Source: Actinomycetales bacterium (lineage in GTDB: Bacteria; Actinomycetota; Actinomycetes; Actinomycetales; Cellulomonadaceae). Taken from it: 64,000 bases of DNA. Shown here one piece after another: positions 52,012-59,842 of the stretch. Below the pieces are notes generated by a model. That model had not been told where the DNA came from. It saw only the letters and a program-made list of their open reading frames with translations, and did not search any database. The stretch is taken from contig JAHLLI010000013.1 in NCBI GenBank assembly GCA_020444245.1, positions 88,921 through 152,920 on the forward strand, read 5' to 3'. The number at the start of each line of letters is the position of its first letter. Position 1 is the first letter of the stretch. A program made the translations under genes and the position numbers.

Positions 52012-52479
52012 ATGGCCATGACCGCACCGCAGACCGTGTCCGAGACGATCACGCGCCGCGACCCGCGCACGGTGCTGCCTGTGCTGTGGGTGTTCGCGGT
52101 CCTCAACTACCTGTACTGCGACGTCCTCGGGCTCATGCACGCGCCTGACCTGCAGGGCTTCCTCAACGGAGAGGTGGGCGGGATGTCGATCACCACGGGC
52201 TTCCTGCTGGGGGCCGGGGTGCTGATGGAGATCCCGATCGCGATGGTGCTCGTCTCACGCCTCGCGCCGCGCCGGGCGGCCCGCCCCGCCAGCATCGTCG
52301 CCGGCGCCCTGATGACCGTCGTCCAGCTGGGCTCGCTCGGCTTCGGCAGCGACGTGACGCCGCACTACCTCTTCTTCTCCGCCGTCGAGGTCACGGCCAC
52401 CATCGCCGTCGTCGTTGTCGCCTGGTCGTGGCGGTCCGAGGTAGTCGCAGACAAGGGATCGCTCGTCAGCGCTTCGTGA
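52012..52479 (+). CDS. DUF6326-like membrane protein
   Basis: A 155-residue protein with four hydrophobic segments (VLPVLWVFAVLNYLYCDVLGLM, ITTGFLLGAGVLMEIPIAMVLV, ASIVAGALMTVVQLGSLGF, YLFFSAVEVTATIAVVVVAWSW). The phrase VFAVLNYLYCDVLGLM is characteristic of a family of small actinobacterial membrane proteins often controlled by a TetR gene, as here. No transport or enzyme motif is seen. It is the last ordinary chromosomal gene before the integrated element. Confidence 0.78.
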   Translation: MAMTAPQTVSETITRRDPRTVLPVLWVFAVLNYLYCDVLGLMHAPDLQGFLNGEVGGMSITTGFLLGAGVLMEIPIAMVLVSRLAPRRAARPASIVAGALMTVVQLGSLGFGSDVTPHYLFFSAVEVTATIAVVVVAWSWRSEVVADKGSLVSAS

Positions 52480-52527
52480 GAGGTCGGCGGCAGGTCGCCG
52501 GGCCGGTCAACCCGTGTCCACACCCTG

Positions 52528-52569
52528 TGCGCCTGGGCAGATTCGTACTGCCGACACCCGCTTTAGGAG
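52528..52569 (-). other. 3' fragment of tRNA-Arg(CCT), probable attachment site
   Basis: Read on the minus strand the bases give an anticodon loop CTCCTAA, half stem AGCGG, variable region GTGTC, T-arm GGCAG TACGAAT CTGCC and acceptor end CAGGCGC. This is the 3' half of a tRNA-Arg(CCT); the 5' partner bases of the anticodon stem are absent, so similarity ends at the anticodon loop. The T-loop begins TA instead of TT, a sign of decay. Such 3' fragments are left when an integrative element enters a tRNA gene. The remaining bases of 52480-52890 (411 bp) show no gene. Confidence 0.75.
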
Positions 52570-52890
52570 TTCGATCTTGGGCTGTGGGCAACGCGCTGAC
52601 CTGCGGAAATACATGCGGGTAGTTCGTGTGGGGACCCCGTTCCAGAGGGCGCGCTGACCACGCGCTGACCACAGCTCGCTCGCACGGTGCCATTTGGAGC
52701 CCCCCGCGCCCCGTACGCTCGAGGTCCTCCTGGCACCGTGGCCGAAACCGTCGCGGATGATGCGGGTGCGGCACACGGCAGGCTCGATGTTCACGTCGAC
52801 CTCCCGGCAGCAGGGGTCAGCGCGCAGGTTGATCAGACCGGCGAAGGCGGACCCTCGCTTGCCAGCCCGGCGTCTGCCAACCTTGGGCTT

Positions 52891-54702
52891 GTGACTGACA
52901 CTTGGGAGGCGCGCTTCCGAGCGGCCTTCGGCGGGCAGCGTCCAGAGTTGCTCGACGGGGACGCGTCCAGGTTCGCCTTCGCGATTCAAGAGGTGCACCT
53001 CAAGGGCGGCAGCTCCTTCAACGTCGAGCCGGGCGGCGTGACGGCCATCGTCGGAGCGAACAACGCCGGGAAGTCAACAATCCTGCGCGAAATCAACGAG
53101 ATGCTTGCGCATCGCCCCGGTCATCCCGAACTTGAGCGGCTGTCCCTGGACACGTTGAAGCTGCTGCGCGACGGCAACCCGGGCGATGTCGTAGCGTGGG
53201 TGGGCGACCACTCGAGTTTTGTGACGAACCCGGGTCAGGCCGGCTTCCAGCGCCTGAACACAGGCGTCGAGCAGCCGCTAGTACTCACCCAAGCCTGGAC
53301 CAGGTCAGCGCCCGAGCTCGGGGCCCTCGCGCCATTTGTCTGTTTCTACGGCAACGCACAGGGACGCTTCTCCGTCGGCGGCTCAGCCGAAATGCGCGAC
53401 GCTTCGGACAGTCCTGCTACTCATCCTGTGCACTATCTGCAGGATGACCGGACGCTTCTCGATGAAGTAAGTACAATCACCCAGAAGATCTTCCGGGAGC
53501 CCCTTACACTCGACCCCCTCGGTCGGACGATCCGACTAAGAGTCGGAAAAGTTGACTTGCCGGTGCCTCCCATCGACAACATTCCCGCCGACTACCGGCA
53601 GGCATTGGCGGCACTGCGCCCCCTCGATGAGCAGGGCGACGGGATGCGGAGCCTCCTTGGCCAACTCCTTCCCCTGGTGAGCGCCACGTTCCCCGTGGTG
53701 CTCCTCGACGAGCCCGAGGCGTTCTTGCATCCTCCTCAGGCCTATGCACTGGGCGTCGAACTGGGCAGACTCGCCCATGAGCGACGAATGCAGGTCATCC
53801 TCGCCACTCATGACCGCAACCTCCTCTCGGGCCTCCTGTCCACCGCTGCAAGCACGTCAGTCGTCCGCTTGACGCGAGAAGCCGGGCCGGCTGAGGCGCA
53901 CCAACTGAACGCCGACGACTTGCAGCTGCTCTGGACCGATCCCGTTCTCAAGTACACGAACGTCCTCGACGGCCTCTTCCATCGGCTCGTCGTACTGGCC
54001 GAGGCGGAGTCAGACTGCGGCTATCTCGCCGCTGCCTTAGGTTGCCCAGACCGCCCACCGGAAACAACAATTGCGACCAATGAGGTGCTCTTCGTTCCCA
54101 CCGGCGGCAAGGATGGGATGGCCAAGGTCGCCACCGCGCTAAAGGCGGTTCGAGTGCCGGTAGTGGCAGCGCCGGACCTCGATGTGATCGCCGATGAGGC
54201 GAAGCTCAGTAGCCTCGTAGACGCTGTGGGTGGTGGCGGCTGGACGCCCGACCTCAGCGATTTGTGGAGGGCCGCAACTGCCGACTTGACTGCACCGCGG
54301 CAGGCTGCGCGGGTCGATGACGTCTTGGAGGCGGTTGAGGCGGTCCTGGATCCACACCGTGGCGAGGACTACTCGGTCGAGCATCGCGAGAAGGTCAAGG
54401 CCCAACTTCGTGCGAGCGCCTCGCCGTGGGAAGCGGTCAAGGCTCACGGCATGAGTGCGTTCCGCAAGCAGGCCCGCGTTTCAGCCGAGGCTCTTGTGAA
54501 GGAGCTCCAGAAGCGTCGAGTGGTCGTCGTGCAGGACGGGGAGTTGGAGTGCCTCGCTCCCACGATCGCGGTCCGCAAGGGTCCTGGCTGGCTCCAAGCA
54601 GCCCTTGCAGCAAACGAACAGTGCAACCCCGCTACGCAGGCGCACATCGACCGCATTCTGGCTGCTGGTGCGCACCTCCCACCTGGGGCGAGCAACTCGT
54701 GA
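52891..54702 (+). CDS. OLD-like ATPase with Toprim nuclease domain
   Basis: A 603-residue protein. ATPase part: Walker A GANNAGKST (K61), Walker B VVLLDEPEAFLHP (D273, E274) and a His switch ATHDRN (H307). Toprim-like part: AEAESD (E371-D375) and PDLD (D429/D431), matching the metal-binding Glu and DxD of OLD-family nucleases. Such proteins act in phage defence, alone or with a helicase (Gabija type), but no UvrD-like partner is found here. The start is GTG 52891. Codon use is less GC-rich than in the surrounding genes, so it was acquired by transfer. First gene inside the attachment scar. Confidence 0.85.
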   Translation: MTDTWEARFRAAFGGQRPELLDGDASRFAFAIQEVHLKGGSSFNVEPGGVTAIVGANNAGKSTILREINEMLAHRPGHPELERLSLDTLKLLRDGNPGDVVAWVGDHSSFVTNPGQAGFQRLNTGVEQPLVLTQAWTRSAPELGALAPFVCFYGNAQGRFSVGGSAEMRDASDSPATHPVHYLQDDRTLLDEVSTITQKIFREPLTLDPLGRTIRLRVGKVDLPVPPIDNIPADYRQALAALRPLDEQGDGMRSLLGQLLPLVSATFPVVLLDEPEAFLHPPQAYALGVELGRLAHERRMQVILATHDRNLLSGLLSTAASTSVVRLTREAGPAEAHQLNADDLQLLWTDPVLKYTNVLDGLFHRLVVLAEAESDCGYLAAALGCPDRPPETTIATNEVLFVPTGGKDGMAKVATALKAVRVPVVAAPDLDVIADEAKLSSLVDAVGGGGWTPDLSDLWRAATADLTAPRQAARVDDVLEAVEAVLDPHRGEDYSVEHREKVKAQLRASASPWEAVKAHGMSAFRKQARVSAEALVKELQKRRVVVVQDGELECLAPTIAVRKGPGWLQAALAANEQCNPATQAHIDRILAAGAHLPPGASNS

Positions 54703-54838
54703 GCGCGGCCTCCCCGACCTAGCCGGCCTCCGGACTGCTTCGCAGGGGAGCGACCGCGTCCGCATTGGTGGGCCTCTATGTGCAAGGGCCTGGGCGGGGG
54801 CCAGGTGCCGGTCATAGCCTGGCGGTAGGCGGGGGCGG

Positions 54839-54905
54839 TCTGATCGCCGAGCGAAGAGCCTGGTGTGAGGCTGGGGGCCCCGTCACGCAGCTGGCCCTCG
54901 GGGCC
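54839..54905. repeat. 67-bp direct repeat, left copy (IS target duplication)
   Basis: TCTGATCGCCGAGCGAAGAG starts the repeat, which is identical over 67 bases to 56591-56657. It ends directly at the left inverted repeat of the IS1634-type element. Confidence 0.93.
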
Positions 54906-56590
54906 CCTGACTCGTGCCACCGGGGTGTGTCAGCGGGGTGAGTGATCCAGGGCGTCGAGGATCTGTTGGGCGGCTGATGTGAGGGGGTCGGCGGCGATGT
55001 GGTCGTGGCCGGCGAGGCGGACGGTGATCTCCTGGAGCGGGCGCAGGGTGTGGATGATCTTCTTGATGCTCAGTCCGGTGGCGTCTTGGAGATAGCGGGC
55101 CACGGCCAGGGCGGCGAGCACGACGGTCAGGTGGGCCTCGATCGCGTCGCGGGTGTGGTGAAAGATCGGCCGGGCTGCGAGGTCGGTCTTGGACATCCGG
55201 AACGACTGCTCGACGTGCCACAGGTCGTGGTAGGCGCCGATCACCTCGGTGGCGGGCATCACGGTGGCTGCGATGTTGGTGACGTAGCCCTTGAGCCCGG
55301 TCAGGCGCCTGGCGCGGGCCAGGGCGGTCTCGTCGAGGCCGCGTGCTCCGCCGGCGGTGGTGACGAACCTGGGAGTGCGGGCGGTGGTGGCCCCGGCGAC
55401 CACGTCGCGGGCGCGGTTCTCCTGGGCGGTCAGGGTGCGGTTGTCGCGCACGTAGCGTCGCCGGGAGAACGCCCAGATCGCGCGCCACGAGCCGGTGTGG
55501 ATGGCCGGGTCCCAGACCGGTTCGGCCCGCAGGCGCGGGTCGTTGTCGGTGTTGGCGCCGGTCTTGGGGGTCAGGGTGTCGATCAGCTGCCCGTCGTCGA
55601 AGACCTCTCCGTGCCAGCCGAAGTGGGAGGCCAGGTCGATCGGGGCCTTGGTGACCCGGGAGCCGACGATGAAGGAGAACCCCGCCTGGTCCAGCTCGGT
55701 CAGGTTGCCCGCGGACAGCCCGGCGTCGGCGACCACGACCATGTCGGCGATGGCGTGACGGGCGGCGAACGCGGTGATGATCGGGACGATCGTGTGCTTC
55801 TCGGCCTTGTTGCCCTCGAAGCAGCCGATCTCCAACGGGAACCCGGCCCGATCCACGAGCAGCCCGACCACGATCTGTGGGTCGACGCGGCGTTCCTTGG
55901 AGTAGCCGACCTTGCGCAGGTCGTCTTCGTGCTCGGCCTCGAAGTAGAGCGTCGTGACGTCGTAGAGCACCAGGGAGATGTCACCGCTGGTGGCGGCGTG
56001 CGCGAAGCACGCACCGGCGAGCTGGTCGCGGTAGCCGCCGGCGGCGGCCCGGCCCAGGGACCGGAACATCGTGCGCAGCGACGCGTGCGCGACCCCGAGC
56101 TCGTCCAGGACCCGCAGCGAGTCGGCCTTGGACGTCGGCTCGACCACCCGGGCCAAGACCAGCTGGGCGAACGCCTCGTCCCCGATCGTGTCGAACCCGA
56201 GCGCGGAGTAGGCGCCGGTGAGCACCTCCCACAACACTGCCGACGACTTGGCCATGATCACCCCCGGGCGCCCCCGGCCGGCGTCGGCTTCGATGCCGAG
56301 GTCCAGCTCGTCTTGCCCGGGCCGCACCCGCGCCCGGGCCAAGTCCATCAACACCGCCAGCTCGGCCCCGTCATGAGCCGTCCCGATGTGCTCGAGCACC
56401 ACATCGCGGCCCGCACGCCGCTCGGCGATCTGCACCTTCGTGGCCCCTGCACGTCCGGGGACCTTCCGCACGAACACCACCCGCCGACACTACCCAGCCC
56501 CGGGGTGTGTCAATCAGCAACCCGGCAGCACGCTGAACTGCACAAACACACCCGCATCAACGCCCCCAGCCCGAAGTGGCACGAGTCAGG
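54906..56590 (-). mobile_element. IS1634-family insertion sequence
   Basis: The element is 1685 bp. CCTGACTCGTGCCAC (54906-54920) and GTGGCACGAGTCAGG (56576-56590) are perfect 15-bp terminal inverted repeats; GGGGTGTGTCA recurs near both ends. It carries one transposase gene on the minus strand. It is bracketed by identical 67-bp direct repeats. Long and variable target duplications are the known trait of the IS1634 family. It interrupts sequence belonging to the IS110 remnant to the right. Confidence 0.93.
54930..56480 (-). CDS. IS1634-family DDE transposase
   Basis: A 516-residue transposase that fills the element. The acidic triad regions are LVLYDVTTLYFEAE (first Asp), VVVADAGLSAGN (second Asp) and YHDLWHVEQSFRMSKTDL, the Y-(2)-R/H-(3)-E-(6)-K block that includes the catalytic Glu. 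FHHTRDAIEAHLTVVLAALAVARYLQ is the usual end of the domain. It appears intact, unlike the other mobile genes around it, so the element could still be active. Confidence 0.95.
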   Translation of the reverse strand: MVFVRKVPGRAGATKVQIAERRAGRDVVLEHIGTAHDGAELAVLMDLARARVRPGQDELDLGIEADAGRGRPGVIMAKSSAVLWEVLTGAYSALGFDTIGDEAFAQLVLARVVEPTSKADSLRVLDELGVAHASLRTMFRSLGRAAAGGYRDQLAGACFAHAATSGDISLVLYDVTTLYFEAEHEDDLRKVGYSKERRVDPQIVVGLLVDRAGFPLEIGCFEGNKAEKHTIVPIITAFAARHAIADMVVVADAGLSAGNLTELDQAGFSFIVGSRVTKAPIDLASHFGWHGEVFDDGQLIDTLTPKTGANTDNDPRLRAEPVWDPAIHTGSWRAIWAFSRRRYVRDNRTLTAQENRARDVVAGATTARTPRFVTTAGGARGLDETALARARRLTGLKGYVTNIAATVMPATEVIGAYHDLWHVEQSFRMSKTDLAARPIFHHTRDAIEAHLTVVLAALAVARYLQDATGLSIKKIIHTLRPLQEITVRLAGHDHIAADPLTSAAQQILDALDHSPR

Positions 56591-56657
56591 TCTGATCGCC
56601 GAGCGAAGAGCCTGGTGTGAGGCTGGGGGCCCCGTCACGCAGCTGGCCCTCGGGGCC
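56591..56657. repeat. 67-bp direct repeat, right copy (IS target duplication)
   Basis: Identical to 54839-54905, directly adjoining the right inverted repeat. The absence of any mismatch means the insertion is recent. Confidence 0.93.
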
Positions 56658-56695
56658 GTCAGACGTGCCTCCTTGCGCCGGCCGTCCCCGCCGCC

Positions 56696-57059
56696 TCAGG
56701 CCGCTCGAGCCGGTGCCGGAGTTGGCGCTGTGGCGACGTCTCGGGCGTCGGCGGCGTCGACTCGCATGGCCTTGTAGACATGGTCCGTCAGCTGTCGTTT
56801 GAGACAGCGGATCGCTCCCTTGGCGGTCTTGCCCTCGGCCCTCTTGCGGTCGTAGTAGGCCCTGCCCGCGGTGGCTGGGGTGCGGGCCTGGGTGATCGCC
56901 ATGATGTAGAACGCGCGGTTCAGCCGGCGGTTGCCGCCGCGGTTGAGCCGGTGCCGGACCGTGCGCCCCCGAGGATGCGGCGAGTGGCGCGGTGCCGTTG
57001 GCGGAGGTGAACGTGTCCCGGGTCGGGTTGCGGTCGGCGTGGCAGCGGAGCGCATGCAT
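56696..57059 (-). pseudogene. IS110-family transposase, C-terminal remnant
   Basis: Only the last part of the gene is left. One frame gives TFTSANGTAPLAASSG (to about 56967), then the chain continues in another frame as RTVRHRLNRGGNRRLNRAFYIMAITQARTPATAGRAYYDRKRAEGKTAKGAIRCLKRQLTDHVYKAM, the typical IS110 C-terminal domain with its serine region. The frame change and the lack of the DEDD half make it non-functional. The IS1634 element has jumped into its 3' flank. Confidence 0.8.
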
Positions 57060-57240
57060 CTCTCGGGACGAGTCGCAGCCCTCTATCGAGCGTCACCGCC
57101 ACCCGGCGAACGTCACCGGGAGGCAACCACTACACAGAGCCACACCCACCGGCGGGCAGCAAGAGGAAGAGCCATCCCGGCAGCGCCGCGGACCCGGGAA
57201 CCAGCGCGGGACCCCGCGAGCATCCCAGAGATGCAAGAGG

Positions 57241-57449
57241 AGTAGGGGGTACGGCGGTCGCCGTTCGGTCGGTGGGATGAGAATGGTGGGGCCGTCCGGC
57301 GACGTCGAGAGACTCTGGTGCGGTCGAGCCCGCAGAAGAGTTCGACGCGGGGGCTCGGGGTGTGTCGCATTGTTGCCGTCGAGCACGCGGGTCTGTCTCC
57401 GATCACGTGAGCCCCTCCGGGCGACGCCCCTGGTGTCGAGCTCTCGGAG
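57241..57449 (+). ncRNA. Candidate IS110 bridge RNA region
   Basis: The 390 bases from 57060 to 57449 contain no gene; the last 200 lie directly before an IS110-type recombinase gene. In IS110 elements the non-coding end before the recombinase gene encodes the structured bridge RNA that pairs with donor and target DNA. Here GAGCCCGC (57326-57333) and GCGGGGGCTC (57347-57356) can form a hairpin, and further short stems are possible. The identification rests on position and not on a proven structure. Confidence 0.35.
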
Positions 57450-58690
57450 GTGATCGCGGTGGACGTGCTGGTCGAGCGGGTCGCTGGTCTGGACATCGGC
57501 AAGAAGATCGTCGTGGTCTGCGTGCGCACGCCCGGGCCCACGGGCAAGCGGGTCTCCGAGACACGGACGTTCCCGACGATGACGCGGTCGCTTCGGGTGA
57601 TGGCCGACTGGCTGGTCGGGTGCGGGGTGACGCTGGCGGCGATGGAGTCGACCTCGACGTACTGGAAGCCGGTGTTCTACTGCCTGGAGGAGCAGATGAC
57701 GACCTGGCTGCTCAACGCCGCCCACATCAAGGCGGTGCCGGGCCGCAAGACCGATGTGCGGGACGCGGAGTGGATCGCCCAGCTGCTCGAGCACGGCCTG
57801 GTCGCCCCCTCGTTCGTGCCCGAGGCCCCGATCCGCCGGTTGCGGAACCTGACCCGCTACCGGATGCAGCTCCAAGGTGACCGCACCCGCGACGCGGATC
57901 GGTTGGAGAAGCTCCTGGAGGACGCCTCGATCAAGATCTCCGCAGTCGCCTCGAACATCGCCGGGGTCTCAGCCCGGGCGATGATGGCGGCGCTGGTCGC
58001 CGGCGAACGCGACCCGGCGGTGATGGCCGACCTGGCACGCTCGAAGCTGCGGCGCAAGATCCCGGACCTGACCGAGGCCCTCACCGGCCACTTTGACGAC
58101 CACCACGCCCTGATCGTGGGCCAGCTGCTGGCCCGGATCGCCGCGACCGAGCAGGCCATCGCCGACCTGGACGCCCACCTCGATCAAGCCATGTCACCGT
58201 GGGCGCACGAGATCGATCTGCTGTGCACCATCCCCGGCGTCGGCAAGCTGGTCGCCTGGACGTTCATCGCCGAGACCGGCGGGGACATGTCCCGGTTCGC
58301 CGGCCCCGGGAACCTGGCGTCCTGGGCCGGCGTCGCCCCCGGCATGCACGAGTCCGCCGGGCGGCGCCACCCCGTCGGCGCCCGCCCGGGCAACCGGTTC
58401 TTGACGCGATGCTCGTCGAGGCCGCCCAGTCCGCCTCCCGCACCAAGGGCACCTACCTCGCGGCCCAGTTCGCCCACCTGGCCTCCCGGCGCGGGGGCAA
58501 CCGCGCCCGGGTCGCCGTCGCGCACTCGATCCTGGTCGCCGCCTACTGGATGCTCGTCCGCGACGAGCCCTACACCGACCTCGGCTCGACCTGGCTCACC
58601 GACCGCGGCGCCGAACAGGCCCGCACCCGACGCCTGATCCAGCAGCTCGAAGCCCTCGGCCACACCGTCGTCCTCGACCCCGCCGCCTGA
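57450..58690 (+). pseudogene. IS110-family transposase with a frameshift
   Basis: The N-terminal RuvC-like DEDD domain is intact: VAGLDIGKK, AAMESTSTYWKPVF, VPGRKTDVRDAEWIAQLLEHGL. The C-terminal domain has IPGVGKLVAWTFIAETGGDMSRFAGPGNLASWAGVAPGMHESAGRR with the catalytic-serine region. At about 58400 (GNRFL then LDAMLVEAAQSA in the next frame) one base is missing; the rest continues in the other frame to 58690. A repaired protein would have about 413 residues, normal for the family. Start GTG 57450 has CGGAG upstream. The broken ORF ends in a 394-residue product with a nonsense tail. This is a separate IS110 copy from the remnant at 56696, in opposite direction. Confidence 0.88.
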
Positions 58691-58775
58691 CACCACGAAC
58701 AACGATCCGGGCTACGCCCGGAGCTGCCGCGCGCCCGCTTCAGTTCATTCACGGGTCAGTCAACGTGTGAGCTGG

Positions 58776-59573
58776 TCAGCGGTACACGGCCAAGATGTCG
58801 AGCATGACGGCTGGCCCGTAGAGGTAGTCGTCTTCCTTGCCAGGGGCGGGCGGCGTCCTCTCGGCCAGGCGACGCTTCTCCCTGGACAGCAGGTCCATGC
58901 CGGGGAACGCGAGGTACGGCTTCCACTGCCCTTCCCGAAGGATCCGGGCAACCTTCCCAACCACGCGAGCTCGGCCCTCAAGGTCACCGAGTTCGACCGG
59001 TCCGGACAGGTGGCCTGCCACCTTCCAGTCCGTTGAGTCATCCTCACCGACGATCAGCACCTTCGACGACTGCATCCCACGAAGCATCGTCCCCATCGCC
59101 TCAAGCTCGTCGTCGGCGGGGATGGTCCCCGTCTCGAGCCCGAGAGCTCTCGCCGCCGGCAACATGGCTCGCATCGTGTCAAGGAGGGGGGCGGCCCCTC
59201 CGGCCTGGGAGATCATCTTCGCGGCGTTGGGCACGAAGACATCGCACTCCCAGGAGACCATTGCTCCGACCCCGGCACCAGCAAGGTCGGCGTCCGGATC
59301 CATGACCTCAATCCACCCGAGACGCTCGGCGTCCTCGTCAGCCGCTGCCAGTAGCCGCTTGAACTGGGCGCTCTCAGTGTCGACAAGAGCCTTCTCGACC
59401 TCTTCCTCGTGGGAGCGGCTGCCTTTGGCGCTCGCAACCTTGAGGTCGCCGCCACCCTCAAACGAACCGCCGTGGCTGGACCGCGTAGTCGACGCCTGCA
59501 CGGAGCCGCCCTCAAGGCTGCTGACGTACTGACCGAGCGCTGTGCGGTCGAGGTAAAGGAACCTGATCAACAT
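58776..59573 (-). CDS. DUF6414-type hypothetical protein
   Basis: A 265-residue soluble protein starting MLIRFLYLDRTALGQYVSSLEGG, which resembles the DUF6414 family found in defence islands and mobile elements, where the YLD and YVSSLEGG phrases are typical. No enzyme motif or membrane segment is seen. The middle contains many Ala/Asp/Glu residues and the end WKPYLAFPGMDLLSREKRRLAERTP before YLYGPAVMLDILAVYR. ATG 59573 is the start; longer readings go into the relaxase promoter region. Its GC content is lower than that of the neighbouring relaxase gene. Function unknown. Confidence 0.65.
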   Translation of the reverse strand: MLIRFLYLDRTALGQYVSSLEGGSVQASTTRSSHGGSFEGGGDLKVASAKGSRSHEEEVEKALVDTESAQFKRLLAAADEDAERLGWIEVMDPDADLAGAGVGAMVSWECDVFVPNAAKMISQAGGAAPLLDTMRAMLPAARALGLETGTIPADDELEAMGTMLRGMQSSKVLIVGEDDSTDWKVAGHLSGPVELGDLEGRARVVGKVARILREGQWKPYLAFPGMDLLSREKRRLAERTPPAPGKEDDYLYGPAVMLDILAVYR

Positions 59574-59842
59574 CTCGCCACGGTACGACGGCGTGACCGC
59601 GAGCGGGAGATGCCCGCGGCCCGTAGTTCCCGCTCGCCTGGCCGACGGCACGCAGCCCGGCCCGCCCGAAGATGCCTCACCGGGAGGCGCCGCGCCAACG
59701 AAGTGGCAGAGCGACCTCGTGTTGGTAGGCCCGCTGGCACACCTCTCCCTGAGCGCCGTTGCGGCGGCAGGTGCGCATCTTCTCCCCCGCTGCCGCACAC
59801 CTGCAGGTAGCGACGGTGCCGCGAGGGGAGGTGGTGCGGGTG

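Noticed and set aside
52507..52998. Minus-strand ORF through the attachment region with the phrase KRVSAVRICPGA
   Set aside because: The phrase is the chance translation of the tRNA-Arg 3' half, not a protein.
54444..54920. Minus-strand ORF ending in the IS-flanking repeat
   Set aside because: It is antisense to the OLD-like gene and shares its middle with the 67-bp repeat only; no motif.
59574..59842. oriT of the relaxase
   Set aside because: No convincing inverted repeat with a nick-like site could be identified by eye, so it was not annotated.
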